A stretch of DNA of 64,000 nucleotides from Haladaptatus sp. DYF46. Lineage in GTDB: Archaea > Halobacteriota > Halobacteria > Halobacteriales > Haladaptataceae. Location: assembly GCF_021083305.1 (NCBI RefSeq), contig NZ_JAJFAY010000008.1:124001-188000 (forward strand), read 5' to 3'. The notes beneath the pieces are model-generated. The model made no database searches, had not been told where the DNA came from, and worked only from the letters and a program-made list of their open reading frames with translations. The position numbers were made by a program, and so were the translations under genes. Positions 34,956-44,116 of this stretch are shown here, piece by piece (position 1 is the first letter of the stretch; every line of letters begins with the position of its first letter).

Positions 34956-36179
34956 ATGTCATCAATTGGGTTTACTCGGGGGGAGACACCATATAAGAAC
35001 CGAGATGCACTATTAGATGACTATACACCCGATGAACTCGTTGGTCGTGATGATGAGCTTAAAGAGTATCAAAGCCTGTTGAATCCCGTCATTTGGGGTG
35101 ATCAGCCCAACAATATCTTCTTGTATGGGAAAGCAGGCGTTGGGAAGACAGCAGCAACGAGGTTCATGCTCGGCCAATTGGAACACGATGCAAAGCAGTA
35201 TGACGATATTGATCTCTCTACCTTGCATATCAACTGTGATGGCCTCGAATCTAGTTATCAGGTCGGGGTCGAAATTGTAAACTCACTACGAGACTCGCGA
35301 AATCAAATCAGTGAAAGTGGCTATTCAAAAGCAGAGATCTACAATAAGATGTGGCGAGCGCTCGAGCAAACGGCTAACACTATTCTCATTGTTCTCGACG
35401 AAGTCGATCACGTTCGGAAAGACGATTCGATTCTCTACCAGCTATCTCGTGCCCATGAAAATGGGAAACTCAACGAGACGAAAATCGGTGTTATTGGGAT
35501 TTCGAACGATATGACCTTTCGTAGCCATCTCTCATCGAAAGTCCGGAGTTCACTTTGTGAACGTGAACTGTCATTCTCCGATTACAACGCCGCAGAGCTG
35601 AAGAAGGTGCTTCAACAGCGCGAAGCAGTAGCGTTTAAAGACGATGCAGTTGCTGATGGAGTGATTTCGCTATGTGCAGCACTTGCCGCACAAGAAACTG
35701 GAGACGCTCGTGAAGGACTTGACTATCTTCTCGTTGCTGGTGATCTGGCCCGTGATGAACAATCGCAGATCGTGCAAGAGAGCCATGTCCACCAAGGAAA
35801 AAAGAAAGTCGAGCGCCAGACGATTGTTAAGGGACTTGCAGATCGTGGTGAACAGGCTCGGTATGTTGCTTACGCTCTTGCAACGCTCCTTGCAGAAGAA
35901 CAGCAACCCGCCCGATTTACGGATTTATACACTCGGTACGAATCATTAACCAGTCGAACTGGATCGCGTACGCTTTCAGAGCGGTGGGTACGTGAACATT
36001 TGCAAAGTCTCGGTATGCTCGGAATTGTGTCGATCGAAGAGAAGAATGAGGGGGTTAGCGGTGGGCACTACAATCTCTATGGCCTGAACCCAAAGCTCGA
36101 ACTGGTTGTCGAAGCACTTGATGAGACTCTTGATATGGTTGGTGTCCATGATAGCATTAGCGACTATGTCGATCACTGA
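34956..36179 (+). CDS. cdc6: Orc1/Cdc6 replication initiator
   Basis: A 407-residue AAA+ initiator that binds ORBs and loads the MCM helicase. It begins with the family's N-terminal RDALLDDYTPDELVGRDDEL, has Walker A YGKAGVGKT (about residues 57-65), Walker B ILIVLDEVDHV, sensor 1 IGVIGISNDMTF and a C-terminal winged helix around LYTRYESLTSRTGSRTLSERWVREHLQSLGMLG. ATG at 34956 is chosen: the frame is open upstream to 34911 but that would overlap an origin box, and a TATA box is correctly placed for 34956. Adjacent origin boxes show this copy serves this origin. Confidence 0.95.
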   Translation: MSSIGFTRGETPYKNRDALLDDYTPDELVGRDDELKEYQSLLNPVIWGDQPNNIFLYGKAGVGKTAATRFMLGQLEHDAKQYDDIDLSTLHINCDGLESSYQVGVEIVNSLRDSRNQISESGYSKAEIYNKMWRALEQTANTILIVLDEVDHVRKDDSILYQLSRAHENGKLNETKIGVIGISNDMTFRSHLSSKVRSSLCERELSFSDYNAAELKKVLQQREAVAFKDDAVADGVISLCAALAAQETGDAREGLDYLLVAGDLARDEQSQIVQESHVHQGKKKVERQTIVKGLADRGEQARYVAYALATLLAEEQQPARFTDLYTRYESLTSRTGSRTLSERWVREHLQSLGMLGIVSIEEKNEGVSGGHYNLYGLNPKLELVVEALDETLDMVGVHDSISDYVDH

Positions 36180-36524
36180 GCGTCATCTATAGTCATAATT
36201 GGATTCGTGGTCCGCTTGGAATATTCAACTTCGAATGCATAATTGGACCGACAACAATGTATTCGTCCTACAAATACTGTTCCCTAGCTCGATCACTCGT
36301 CTTGAGGCTGATCACGGCATAACGAACCAGTGTTTCGAGTTTCTGATTTTGCGCTTCTCACTGGTTAGTATCACATACTAACACTGGATTGTAATGCACT
36401 AGTCTAATCAAGAGACGAGAGTAACACCGCCACTGACGTGTAAAAAAGTCACGTAGAAGTAGGCAGTGCATCGGTTCGAATATACGGACACGAACGGGCC
36501 AGTCCTCCTCAATCGAGTAAGTGT
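36180..36524. other. Intergenic region after orc1/cdc6
   Basis: About 345 bases between orc1/cdc6 and the convergent exporter gene. No gene, origin box or clear structure was seen. Confidence 0.45.
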
Positions 36525-37493
36525 TTAGTCTGCGTTAGAGCCTGGTCGAGTCGGTCCTTCGTCGGTGTTAGTCCATTCGATATTGAAGGGAGAGAAGCGC
36601 TGGCGAAGGTCAAGTTCTTCGCTGCCGATAACAGCGAAACCAGCGAACACGACGAGAAAGCCAGCGACCGTATAGACAGAGACCTGTTCTCCAAGGAGGA
36701 CGGCACCACCAACGGTAGCAACGAGGGGAATGACATAGTAGACGAGGTTGGCGCGGATGGGGCCGGTGTCGTCGAGAAGCGCGAAGTAGGCGATGAAGGC
36801 ACCAGCTCCCGCGAAAACGCCAACGTAACCAAGAGCGATGTTGCCGGTGAGAGTCCACGTGACGGCAGCGAGGCGTTCTCCCACAGCGTAGGCGAGACTG
36901 TGGCTGAGGAGCGCACCCAGGGGGAGTGCCCAGGCGGTCCGTGCGGTGCTGTCGAGATTAGCGTCTGCGCGCCGGATGAGAACGCTGCCGAGCCCGCAGC
37001 TAGCGGCGCCGCCGAGGAGAAGCAGCTTGCCGACGCCGCCGTGAAGGATGGTTGCAGGCGTGGGGTGGACGACGAGACCGACACCAAGGAGACCGAGGAT
37101 CATGCCGACGGTGGTACGACGGGAGAGGCGCTCTTCGTTGAGGAGGAACGCAGCGAAGACCGGTGTGAGGATAGGGTTGAGGCTGAAAATGACGGCACCG
37201 ATGGCGCTTGTGGTGTACTGCTGGCCAACGAAGAGAAATGCGTTCGTGAGCGCGATAGATGACACGCCAGCGGCGAGAATGGCAGCGATATCGCTACGTG
37301 TGCGTGGCACGAGGTCGCCGATTGAGCGGGTGGCGAGAACATACGCAGCGAGCGAGACTGCACCGATGTCGAAGCGAAGGGAGACAAACAGAAGTGGTGG
37401 GAAGTACTGGAGACCGTACTTCACACTAACGAACGTCCCGCCGAAGAAGAGGCTGGCGGCGAGGAAGGCCACAATGGTACGCTTCGAGACCAC
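36525..37493 (-). CDS. DMT-superfamily (EamA) transporter
   Basis: A roughly 322-residue membrane protein with ten helices in two EamA repeats, the drug/metabolite transporter architecture. The first repeat begins VSKRTIVAFLAASLFFGGTFVSVKYGLQYFPPLLFVSLRFDIGAVSL. Conserved features include the helix-4/5 block TSAIGAVIFSLNPILTPVFAAFLLNEERLS and its counterpart LVYYVIPLVATVGGAVLLGEQVS in repeat two. GTG at 37493 is preferred as start because the upstream in-frame extension is basic and unlike a membrane protein N-terminus. The substrate is unknown; such proteins export amino acids or other metabolites. It is divergent from an HTH regulator that may control it. Confidence 0.9.
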   Translation of the reverse strand: MVSKRTIVAFLAASLFFGGTFVSVKYGLQYFPPLLFVSLRFDIGAVSLAAYVLATRSIGDLVPRTRSDIAAILAAGVSSIALTNAFLFVGQQYTTSAIGAVIFSLNPILTPVFAAFLLNEERLSRRTTVGMILGLLGVGLVVHPTPATILHGGVGKLLLLGGAASCGLGSVLIRRADANLDSTARTAWALPLGALLSHSLAYAVGERLAAVTWTLTGNIALGYVGVFAGAGAFIAYFALLDDTGPIRANLVYYVIPLVATVGGAVLLGEQVSVYTVAGFLVVFAGFAVIGSEELDLRQRFSPFNIEWTNTDEGPTRPGSNAD

Positions 37494-37738
37494 TAGCGAA
37501 TCACCTTTGAGGCGGTTGCGGTGGCGACTTGCCGATCCGGACTGTATTCGTACCACGATATGGTATATGTATGAGGTGTCGAGGTCATCCTACTCGGTGG
37601 TAGATCGGCTACGGGGATAGTTTCTTTTAGAAAGTATTTCACGTGAAGAAAGCGGTGCGCGGTGGTGGAGTCCGGACAGGGGGTGCAATTGTTTCACGGT
37701 AGGAAAGCAATTTACTGGGAGGGGGCAGACATGGGGAC

Positions 37739-38530
37739 ATGGAATCCACGCTGGAGGAAGTCGAGTTCCTCGTCCGCTCGCCGAACCGCGTCAATGTCCT
37801 TCGGCTCCTCGCCGAAGATCACCAGACGCGCAACGATCTTGCCGCCGAGACGAATGCGTCGCAGGCGACGCTCGGCCGTATCCTTACCGACTTCCAAGAG
37901 CGGTCGTGGGTACGCCAACTCGGCGCGGAGTACGTCGCAACAGGCACTGGCCGCCTCGTTGCGAGCGGCATATCGGACCTCCTCCAGATTATCGAGACGG
38001 AAAGGGAGCTGCGAGGAATCGTCGAATATTTACCGACACACGCGATGGACTTCGACCTTCGCCACCTCGCAGACGCGACGATTGTCACGCCAAGTCAGAC
38101 GCGACCGGATGCACCCGTGAGCCGAGTTGTCGACCTCATTGAGGTCGGCTCGGATGTCACCGTCTTCTCGCATGCCTTTAATCACCAGAGTCTGGCGGCC
38201 GTTCACGAGCGTGTTACCGCGGGCGAGCAAACCTTTCGTGGTGTCTTCTCCGAGGACGCAGTCGAAGCACTCGCCGACGACGCGACGCTTACTGGCTACC
38301 TCGTGGACCTCCTCGATGCAGACGATGCGGCCCTTCGTGTCCGCACGGAGGATATCCCGATCGCTGTCACCACGGTGGACGATGTCGTCCATGTAATACT
38401 CCGTGACGATAACGGTGTCCTTCAGGCGTCACTCGACACCGACGACGACGCCGTTCGCTCGTGGGCTCGTGACACCTTCGACCACTACTGGCGCACAGCT
38501 GACTCATTCAAACGTGTGGATCTCGACTAA
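37739..38530 (+). CDS. Haloarchaeal winged-helix transcriptional regulator
   Basis: A 263-residue regulator of a widespread haloarchaeal type. The N-terminal winged helix covers about residues 5-70 (VEFLVRSPNRVNVLRLLAEDHQTRNDL, NASQATLGRILTDFQERSWV). A longer domain follows (about 85-260) with HAMDFDLRHLADATIVTPSQTRP and ALRVRTEDIPIAVTTVDDVVHVILRDDNG, probably for ligand binding and dimerisation, as in phosphate- or amino-acid-responsive relatives. It is divergent from the DMT exporter with about 245 bases between their starts, which suggests it regulates that gene. Codons are GC-richer than in the replicon backbone. Confidence 0.85.
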   Translation: MESTLEEVEFLVRSPNRVNVLRLLAEDHQTRNDLAAETNASQATLGRILTDFQERSWVRQLGAEYVATGTGRLVASGISDLLQIIETERELRGIVEYLPTHAMDFDLRHLADATIVTPSQTRPDAPVSRVVDLIEVGSDVTVFSHAFNHQSLAAVHERVTAGEQTFRGVFSEDAVEALADDATLTGYLVDLLDADDAALRVRTEDIPIAVTTVDDVVHVILRDDNGVLQASLDTDDDAVRSWARDTFDHYWRTADSFKRVDLD

Positions 38531-38748
38531 CGATGATGTCGATTAGTCTATTTCATTGATCATTTACGAGGTAGTTGACTCAGGCTGTGACGCATTTTCG
38601 TATTTGGCCATCTTCTCGGGCTTGTCAGAGATCGTTTCGTAAATGGATTCTCAAAAGTACTGTCTGTTCGTCTTTTTCATCAAAGCGGACTAACATCTGC
38701 TTTGAATCTATCTTTGGCGATTATGTTCGATAGATTGATATGGACATG

Positions 38749-38768
38749 TAGTCTAGCTTCCTAGACTA
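38749..38768. promoter_or_regulatory. Inverted repeat just before the conditioned-medium-induced gene
   Basis: TAGTCTAG (38749-38756) and CTAGACTA (38761-38768) are perfect 8-base arms around a CTTC loop, ending two bases before the ATG at 38771. It could be an operator or, if transcribed, a 5' hairpin that hides the start. Confidence 0.45.
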
Positions 38769-38770
38769 GA

Positions 38771-39385
38771 ATGACTGAAACAGATATTACACGGGAGAAA
38801 ACCGAACGACTTCGTGAGATATTTCTCGATGTCGCTGACGATTCTACAGTAACCGAGAACCAAGAAGAGACGCCCGGAACGCTTGGTGCCAATTCTGATC
38901 CTACTGAAGCACTGCGATCCATCATTCGGGAGATGAAGCAGAAATATGGGTTCCAAACTTCACTCGAGATTGATGAACTAGCAATACTTGTACACCTGTT
39001 TTATGACGAGTATTCCGATACGGCAATTGCACGCGAACTGGGGAATGCAAGCCGAGATAAAACTGTCACACGTGCACGAATTCATCTTCAACTCCTCCGC
39101 GAGACAGATTTTAATGCGCCGTTTGATCTAGATCGACTCCGAGATCTGCGGGAGGACGAGGAAACATCAACTAAGGCGATTGCTGAGACGCTCGGTGTGA
39201 GCAAGAGCACTGTCAGAAGATATTGCAGGATCCTCGATGCTGAACAGGCCGCTGGTGCGGTCGATCACCGATATCAACAGCAATTCGAAGCAGCGCTTGC
39301 AGACTCGGACCCTGACCGGTCTATCCGCGAGTCGTTGGACAGTGATCTTGATGATGCACTTGATGCATCTCCCGGAAAGAACTAA
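38771..39385 (+). CDS. Conditioned-medium-induced protein 4-like (CmI4) regulator
   Basis: A 204-residue protein with the characteristic start of the haloarchaeal conditioned-medium-induced protein 4 family: LREIFLDVADDSTVTENQEE. Its middle and C-terminal parts contain two helix-turn-helix-like segments, one around DTAIARELGNASRDKTVTRARIHLQLL and one in TKAIAETLGVSKSTVRRYCRILDA. The family was named from a Haloferax gene whose transcript rises in spent medium, so a cell-density or stationary-phase regulatory role is likely. The gene stands alone and has an 8-base inverted repeat immediately before the ATG. Confidence 0.75.
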   Translation: MTETDITREKTERLREIFLDVADDSTVTENQEETPGTLGANSDPTEALRSIIREMKQKYGFQTSLEIDELAILVHLFYDEYSDTAIARELGNASRDKTVTRARIHLQLLRETDFNAPFDLDRLRDLREDEETSTKAIAETLGVSKSTVRRYCRILDAEQAAGAVDHRYQQQFEAALADSDPDRSIRESLDSDLDDALDASPGKN

Positions 39386-39776
39386 CCTCTAAAGTCTTCT
39401 TGCTACTCAGTAGAACGGTGCTCCCAATTGAATGAAAATGTGCACAGGAGGAGAAGAGTATACTCGAATACTTACCTCGAAAATTCGATTGCAGAGGTGA
39501 GAACTTAGTCCGCCGAGTTAGTTTGGAGGGAGGGGTGGCTGATGTCGATTCAGACGCCGAAGCAACAGGTCCGTTGACAAAGAGTGCATGCCCGATAAGG
39601 AGGACGGAGACGGTTGCACCAACAGGAACTGCAGCTATCATCGAAAGTCCAGCAGCGCTGACTGCGCCGGTGACACCGATCAAGGCGAGTGGGATCTCCC
39701 CGAGAATGTGATCATAATATCCGTGCGCTCGATGTGTCGTATATGAAATTTGCTGTTGATTTGGAAGTCGGAGTGG
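39321..39776 (-). pseudogene. Small haloarchaeal membrane protein, start codon lost
   Basis: The minus strand encodes HGYYDHILGEIPLALIGVTG and then two hydrophobic helices (AVSAAGLSMIAAVPVGATVSVLLIGHALFVNGP) followed by a Ser/Thr/Ala tail, matching a familiar family of about 75-residue haloarchaeal membrane proteins. No ATG, GTG or TTG lies upstream of YYDHILGE before the stop at 39777, and downstream the frame runs on past the expected end into the convergent gene. Both ends therefore look eroded. Function of the family is unknown. Confidence 0.45.
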
Positions 39777-39782
39777 TCACCA

Positions 39783-40316
39783 CTAATGGGTCGAATTTTC
39801 AGCTGATGCTTCCATTGCCTGAATTTTGAGAATAAGAATATTGTTGGTATCGTCCTTGTTGTCGAGTTGGCCTTCGATAACTAGATCCGAGAGTGGTGTC
39901 GGTCCAACACGTACTGTATCATCGGTATGGAAATCAGTTAGCGATCCCTGAACATGGATCTCGGCACGACAGAGTTCTGGGTGATGCACACTACTCAAGG
40001 AAATCTGTTCGACAGTTGTGTCCTCGACTGAATTACCGTTGCGGAGGAGTGGCACTTCGGCTACCTCGTCGAGAGTTTGTATATCGAGGGCGTTATACGC
40101 GGTTGCAGTTGGCTTGTACCCTCCTTTTGGACCCGGAACACCTTCGACGAGTTGGAGTGCTTTCAGCGATTGCATCTGGTTGCGAATCGTCCCTGTATTT
40201 CGATCGACTTCGTCTGCAATGTCTTCGCCCTTGATTGCGCCTTCGCTCTCACCGTGGAGGTTGACAAGTGCGGTCAAGATCGTTTTCTGACTTGAGGTCA
40301 GCTCTATTGATGACAT
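39783..40316 (-). CDS. Winged-helix regulator with C-terminal sensor domain
   Basis: A 177-residue protein. Residues 1-70 form a winged helix (SSQKTILTALVNLHGESEGAIKGEDIADEVDRNTGTIRNQMQSL then VEGVPGPKGGYKPTATAYNAL), close to the Rrf2/MarR pattern of haloarchaeal regulators. Residues 95-170 form a small beta-rich domain (LCRAEIHVQGSLTDFHTDDTVRVGPTPLSDLVIEG) that resembles the sensor part of a conserved haloarchaeal family. No metal-binding cysteine cluster is present. The gene is single, and its target is unknown. Confidence 0.8.
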   Translation of the reverse strand: MSSIELTSSQKTILTALVNLHGESEGAIKGEDIADEVDRNTGTIRNQMQSLKALQLVEGVPGPKGGYKPTATAYNALDIQTLDEVAEVPLLRNGNSVEDTTVEQISLSSVHHPELCRAEIHVQGSLTDFHTDDTVRVGPTPLSDLVIEGQLDNKDDTNNILILKIQAMEASAENSTH

Positions 40317-40610
40317 TGTTTAGTATCCTTGTTAGCGACGGTTAAATCCATCTTTTGTGTTCGTTGTCTCTTTGAACTGATTTCTGCTTCACTCTACAGA
40401 CCACAGAGTGTTTGTTGCTGATTCTCCAGATAATCCTTGACGAACCTCTTCGAATTACTTTCCTACGAATGTTTCAGCACGAGTTGACAACTATAACACT
40501 GCTTACTATTATCTCATCGAAGTATCTTCTCATATTTAGTGTATTCGTAGGAGCATACGCCTCGAGATACTTGATACCGTGTATGCTACTAACACGCAAG
40601 TCGATCTCTA

Positions 40611-41021
40611 TTAATCTTCATCCATCTCACGTTCGACAACCTCGGCGAACGCAAATCTGGAAGTTACGGACGTGATTTCAACCATTACTCGCTCTTGGGG
40701 TTCTGTATCGGGAACGATGACAATGTAGCCGCGTTCAACACTAGCAATTCCATCGCCTTGTTCACCAATATCATCGATTTCAATACTCCGTCGCTCCCCT
40801 TCCTTGACGGGTGGTTCAAGCCAGCCGTCAGATTCGTCTGCGTTTTCGTCTGAGCTGTCTGCATCTGTTGACGGGGAGGTGAGTAGTGCGACTCGATACG
40901 AGCCATTTTCACAAATATCTCCGTCTGTCACCTCCTGCTTTGGGACTGTGATTGTGTAGGATCCTTGCTGTTCTTCGATGGATTCGCTATACAGGCAGCG
41001 TAGCGTATCGGGAATTTCCAT
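40611..41021 (-). CDS. TRAM-domain protein
   Basis: A 136-residue protein. The last 65 residues form a TRAM domain (VKEGERRSIEIDDIGEQGDGIASVERGYIVIVPDTEPQERVMVEIT then AFAEVVE), a beta-barrel that binds RNA and in archaea acts as a cold-shock-like chaperone or as part of RNA-modification enzymes. The N-terminal 50 residues (MEIPDTLRCLYSESIEEQ, ITVPKQEV) match a short domain often found before TRAM in haloarchaeal proteins, joined by an acidic Ser/Asp linker. Confidence 0.9.
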   Translation of the reverse strand: MEIPDTLRCLYSESIEEQQGSYTITVPKQEVTDGDICENGSYRVALLTSPSTDADSSDENADESDGWLEPPVKEGERRSIEIDDIGEQGDGIASVERGYIVIVPDTEPQERVMVEITSVTSRFAFAEVVEREMDED

Positions 41022-41952
41022 GCTTTATTCCATATAACACAACGACATAAGCATTACATCAATTCACAAGGACTAGGTGATAGGTCTGATGCCGTGGCCA
41101 GTTGCACGATGTCGAATTTACTCAGACGATGAGCTATTGCACTCAAGGGTCCCGTGGGGTTCGCCCTCAAGATCCCCACGAGCTGCCGGAATGACGAGTT
41201 AGTCAAGGCATCCCAGCAGTGATGGATTTACAATGATGAATGTTATTTGTTTGTATAGAAGCAAGGGAGTAGAATCGCATGCCAGTGGACGGGGATTTCT
41301 CCCGCTCTATTCGGCCACGAACGGAAGACTGCAGACGACATCCTTTTCTTAGATACTTCATTCGCCAACTCTCATTTGACAAATATGGACCTTGGTTAGA
41401 TTGAACATGCATCTCCGTACATATTTTCTGCATCGGTTTCGACATTTGTTCGTCGGCCTTAGCGTGCTTCAATCGTCTTGCCGGTTTACCGGTTAATATC
41501 AACCTTCAATCCATAATATCTACTGTCGGGTTTGTCGCGTGCAACGACACACCTCCGACACACGTGGGAACCGTCAGGACATTTCACCCACCACATCCCA
41601 CGTTCTACCACCGATGACCTGCTGGGAAAACAGGCTTTTAGCTTTCTACGGTAGTCCCTACTGTCGGGGTGATGTTTGTTCTCAACTGATGGTCCACTGA
41701 CTGACTCTCATTTACCTGATTCTCACGATAGGGGGGGACAGATACGAGGGAAACCCTCACGGGCTACTGCTTTCTGTAGCCAAATGGCGCAAGGAGGGAA
41801 GGATAGTTCACTGCAGTAGGCGTATCTGATTACCCAATAGACACGCTGGAGACGAGTCGGAGTGTAGTAAGTCCATTAGTGGGTTGTGTTTCAACCGGCA
41901 GTATTTGGACACTGGCCAAGAAATAATGGCCTGGAAGGACATTATATGTGCA
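41022..41952. other. 930-base gene-poor region with small repeats and hairpins
   Basis: No convincing gene. CTACTGTCGGG occurs twice, at 41520-41530 and 41658-41668, as exact direct repeats 138 bases apart. Two perfect stem-loops lie close together: GAGGG/CCCTC at 41746-41758 and GGCTAC/GTAGCC just after it. A very short minus-strand frame with a C-x-x-C motif lies inside the repeats. The region could be a degraded mobile element or a non-coding RNA locus. Confidence 0.35.
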
Positions 41953-42411
41953 ATGGCCTACGAAAATTTAGACACAGAATTAATTAATGTCTTACTGAAT
42001 GATGGTCGAGCGAGTCTCCGTGGTATTGCCGAAGAGTTGGATGTCTCGGTGACAACTGTCTCAAACCATCTCGAAAAATTGCACGATACAGGCATCGTTA
42101 CGGGTTACACCCCGACGCTCGACTATGATTCATTGGGCTATGATGTTACTGCTGTTATCCAACTTAAAGTAGAAGGCACGGCATTGCCGGACGTCACTGC
42201 CCGGCTCCAAGAGCAACCACAAATGATCAGCGTGTACGAAGTCACTGGCGACCATGACATCATTGCGGTCGGAAAGTACACAGATACCGATGACATGAAT
42301 CAACAGATCAAAACGCTGCTTAGTGATGACGATATTAATGAAAGCAATACGAGCGTGGTTCTGAATGCGGCTAGTGAACACGAACAGTTCGAAATTGAAA
42401 CGGAGAGCTAA
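41953..42411 (+). CDS. Lrp/AsnC-family transcriptional regulator
   Basis: A 152-residue regulator starting at ATG 41953 (MAYENLDTELINVLLNDGRASLRGIA). The N-terminal helix-turn-helix includes ELDVSVTTVSNHLEKLHDTGIVTGYTP; the C-terminal RAM domain spans about 75-150 (VTAVIQLKVEGTAL, VYEVTGDHDIIAVGKYTDTDDMNQQIKTLLS). These proteins sense amino acids or other small ligands and act as octamers. The frame is open 23 codons further upstream but relatives start at this ATG. It may be functionally linked to the divergent/convergent regulators nearby; no target is visible. Confidence 0.92.
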   Translation: MAYENLDTELINVLLNDGRASLRGIAEELDVSVTTVSNHLEKLHDTGIVTGYTPTLDYDSLGYDVTAVIQLKVEGTALPDVTARLQEQPQMISVYEVTGDHDIIAVGKYTDTDDMNQQIKTLLSDDDINESNTSVVLNAASEHEQFEIETES

Positions 42412-42518
42412 TATTGGAAAACTGGTTGAGTAACGTAAAAGATCGTATTGCGACTATGGCTGAATCATCACGCTAATCATCCACTCAAAACGGTTCTAGG
42501 ATGGCTATTCAGACAAAC

Positions 42519-43352
42519 CTATGCAGTCATCTGGTCTGCAAGCGTATCGACATCCTCCAAATCGTCTGGGACTAACAGTAACCGAAGCCGTGGCCGACCA
42601 ACATCGATTGGTACTTTCTCTGTCTCAATGAGGCCACGATCTTCGAGTTGTGTTTTGGTTCGTGAGAAGGTTGCTTTACTTGCGAGACCAACATCCTCTC
42701 CCCACTTACTGATATCATACAACAGTACCTCGTTGTTCGCTCCTATTAACAAGGCAACGGTCACTTCATCGAGATTGTTGTTTTCTCCGGGTATCGTCTC
42801 GGCCGAGTCAACAACCATCATAAAGTCGTCTTCGACACCATCGCCGAACTCCTCATTCAGCGTTTCTCTAACACGTGAAAGTGGTGGGGTTCGGAGAGTG
42901 AATGCTTCTCCATCTTCCCAGTTGTCGATAAACGTTGACCGAACGTTTTCGACCAACTCGTCATCTGCCGAGCGCATCCCTGTCAATTCACCGTCCAATG
43001 TGACGATCGTAAGGACTTCATCATCGCTGACGAGCAACGAACTTCGAGCAATATCTGTTGTCGTTCGTAGTTCGAGTGAGTCTTGCTCGATCAAGTCCGC
43101 CACCTGGCTCGCGAGGATAAAATCGTCCAGTGAGGATTTTAGCACGTCTGGAGTGGCAAGCACTTGGAGGTCAGGTAGTTCATCATCCAAGGACGACGCA
43201 GTCAGCATCAGCGTCTCGAAGACATCTGGGGCGGGATTGACGATGAGTACTGAGTCTGTGTTTTCAAAAAATGAGCTGACTGTGTCGGCGAATTCTTCGT
43301 CCAGGACAGTAGCATTTGGGGACATACGTTCTCCCACGAGATGCACGTGCAT
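42519..43352 (-). CDS. tbsP: TbsP-like haloarchaeal transcriptional regulator (DUF5821)
   Basis: A 277-residue protein matching the haloarchaeal TbsP/DUF5821 family by its conserved blocks: VLDEEFADTVSSFFENTDSVLIVNP, a long alpha/beta middle part (LQVLATPDVLKSSLDDFILASQVADLI), and a C-terminal winged helix (LYDISKWGEDVGLASKATFSRTKTQLEDRGLIETEKVPIDVGRPRLRL). TbsP has been implicated with TrmB in control of central sugar metabolism in Haloferax, which would suit a sugar-oxidising replicon. Convergent with the Lrp gene. Family name given from memory of conserved blocks, not from a search. Confidence 0.75.
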   Translation of the reverse strand: MHVHLVGERMSPNATVLDEEFADTVSSFFENTDSVLIVNPAPDVFETLMLTASSLDDELPDLQVLATPDVLKSSLDDFILASQVADLIEQDSLELRTTTDIARSSLLVSDDEVLTIVTLDGELTGMRSADDELVENVRSTFIDNWEDGEAFTLRTPPLSRVRETLNEEFGDGVEDDFMMVVDSAETIPGENNNLDEVTVALLIGANNEVLLYDISKWGEDVGLASKATFSRTKTQLEDRGLIETEKVPIDVGRPRLRLLLVPDDLEDVDTLADQMTA

Positions 43353-43585
43353 TGTTCTATTCGCATTACTACCCGAAGTGTATTCCTAAAAATAGTGGTT
43401 GAGAGAGCGTAATCCGATGAATTTCGATTAAGACAACCTTTTGATTACAGGATTAGACAGAAAGCAGCTATTCAATGGAATCAATGTCTCTAACTGAAAT
43501 ACGATTTCGAGTCACGTCAGAGTTTTCAGAAAAGAAAAGAGAAATACTCCTTACTACGATTTGACTTGTGCAAACAGCTACCGAG

Positions 43586-43774
43586 TTACTGTTTGAGCTG
43601 GGCAAGAACTTGTCCATCTAGAAAGCATTCCGAACATGACTCGTCTCGACTCGCATTTAATTCATCTTCGGTCATTTGCTGTTCTGTGGCAGCTCTTCGC
43701 ACTTTCGGTGACCGAAGCAGTAAACAATTCCCATCTGGCTCATGGTATAGAACACCGGTGGTCACGACCTTCAT
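43586..43774 (-). CDS. Small hypothetical protein, coupled to the one upstream
   Basis: A 62-residue frame whose ATG overlaps the stop of the frame at 43774-44046 in TAATG. It has two cysteines in ESCSECF near the C-terminus. Not recognised. Together with the upstream frame it could also be one gene broken by a single-base shift. Low confidence. Confidence 0.3.
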   Translation of the reverse strand: MKVVTTGVLYHEPDGNCLLLRSPKVRRAATEQQMTEDELNASRDESCSECFLDGQVLAQLKQ

Positions 43775-44046
43775 TACGAGCGCCAGTCCCCCAGGCCCTC
43801 CATCTCTTCGCGGACGTGAATGAACGCTGGCTTTTCGTTTCGTGGGGTTCGGCCACTAACCGTGTCGCATTTGGAGGACTCGAGTCTCTGGTTGTTGCCC
43901 GTAAGAGAACTTGGCCGAGCTATGATTTCAGCACCACGCTCCGCCCATACTGCCTCCTTATTCTGGAGCACGGATCTATACTGTGTCATAGAACGCACCA
44001 CTGATGCGACTTTAATAAAACTATGTTTGTCAAGGATTATACTCAC
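43774..44046 (-). CDS. Small hypothetical protein
   Basis: A 90-residue frame, Arg/Glu-rich in its second half (EVWAERGAE-like stretch, SGNNQRLE-like stretch, MEGLGDWRS end). No recognised family. Its stop codon overlaps the start of the following frame. Basic charge is unusual for this replicon. Low confidence. Confidence 0.3.
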   Translation of the reverse strand: MSIILDKHSFIKVASVVRSMTQYRSVLQNKEAVWAERGAEIIARPSSLTGNNQRLESSKCDTVSGRTPRNEKPAFIHVREEMEGLGDWRS

Positions 44047-44116
44047 AACTGGGTTGTATCCATCCGCTTCCCGCTCAGTTTGGGCTAGTCACGTATTTCG
44101 AACGGGTAGCTACTAA

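Noticed and set aside
41523..41640. Very short minus-strand frame with a C-x-x-C motif
   Set aside because: About 35 codons, one incomplete cysteine set and no promoter; kept only as a note in the region description.
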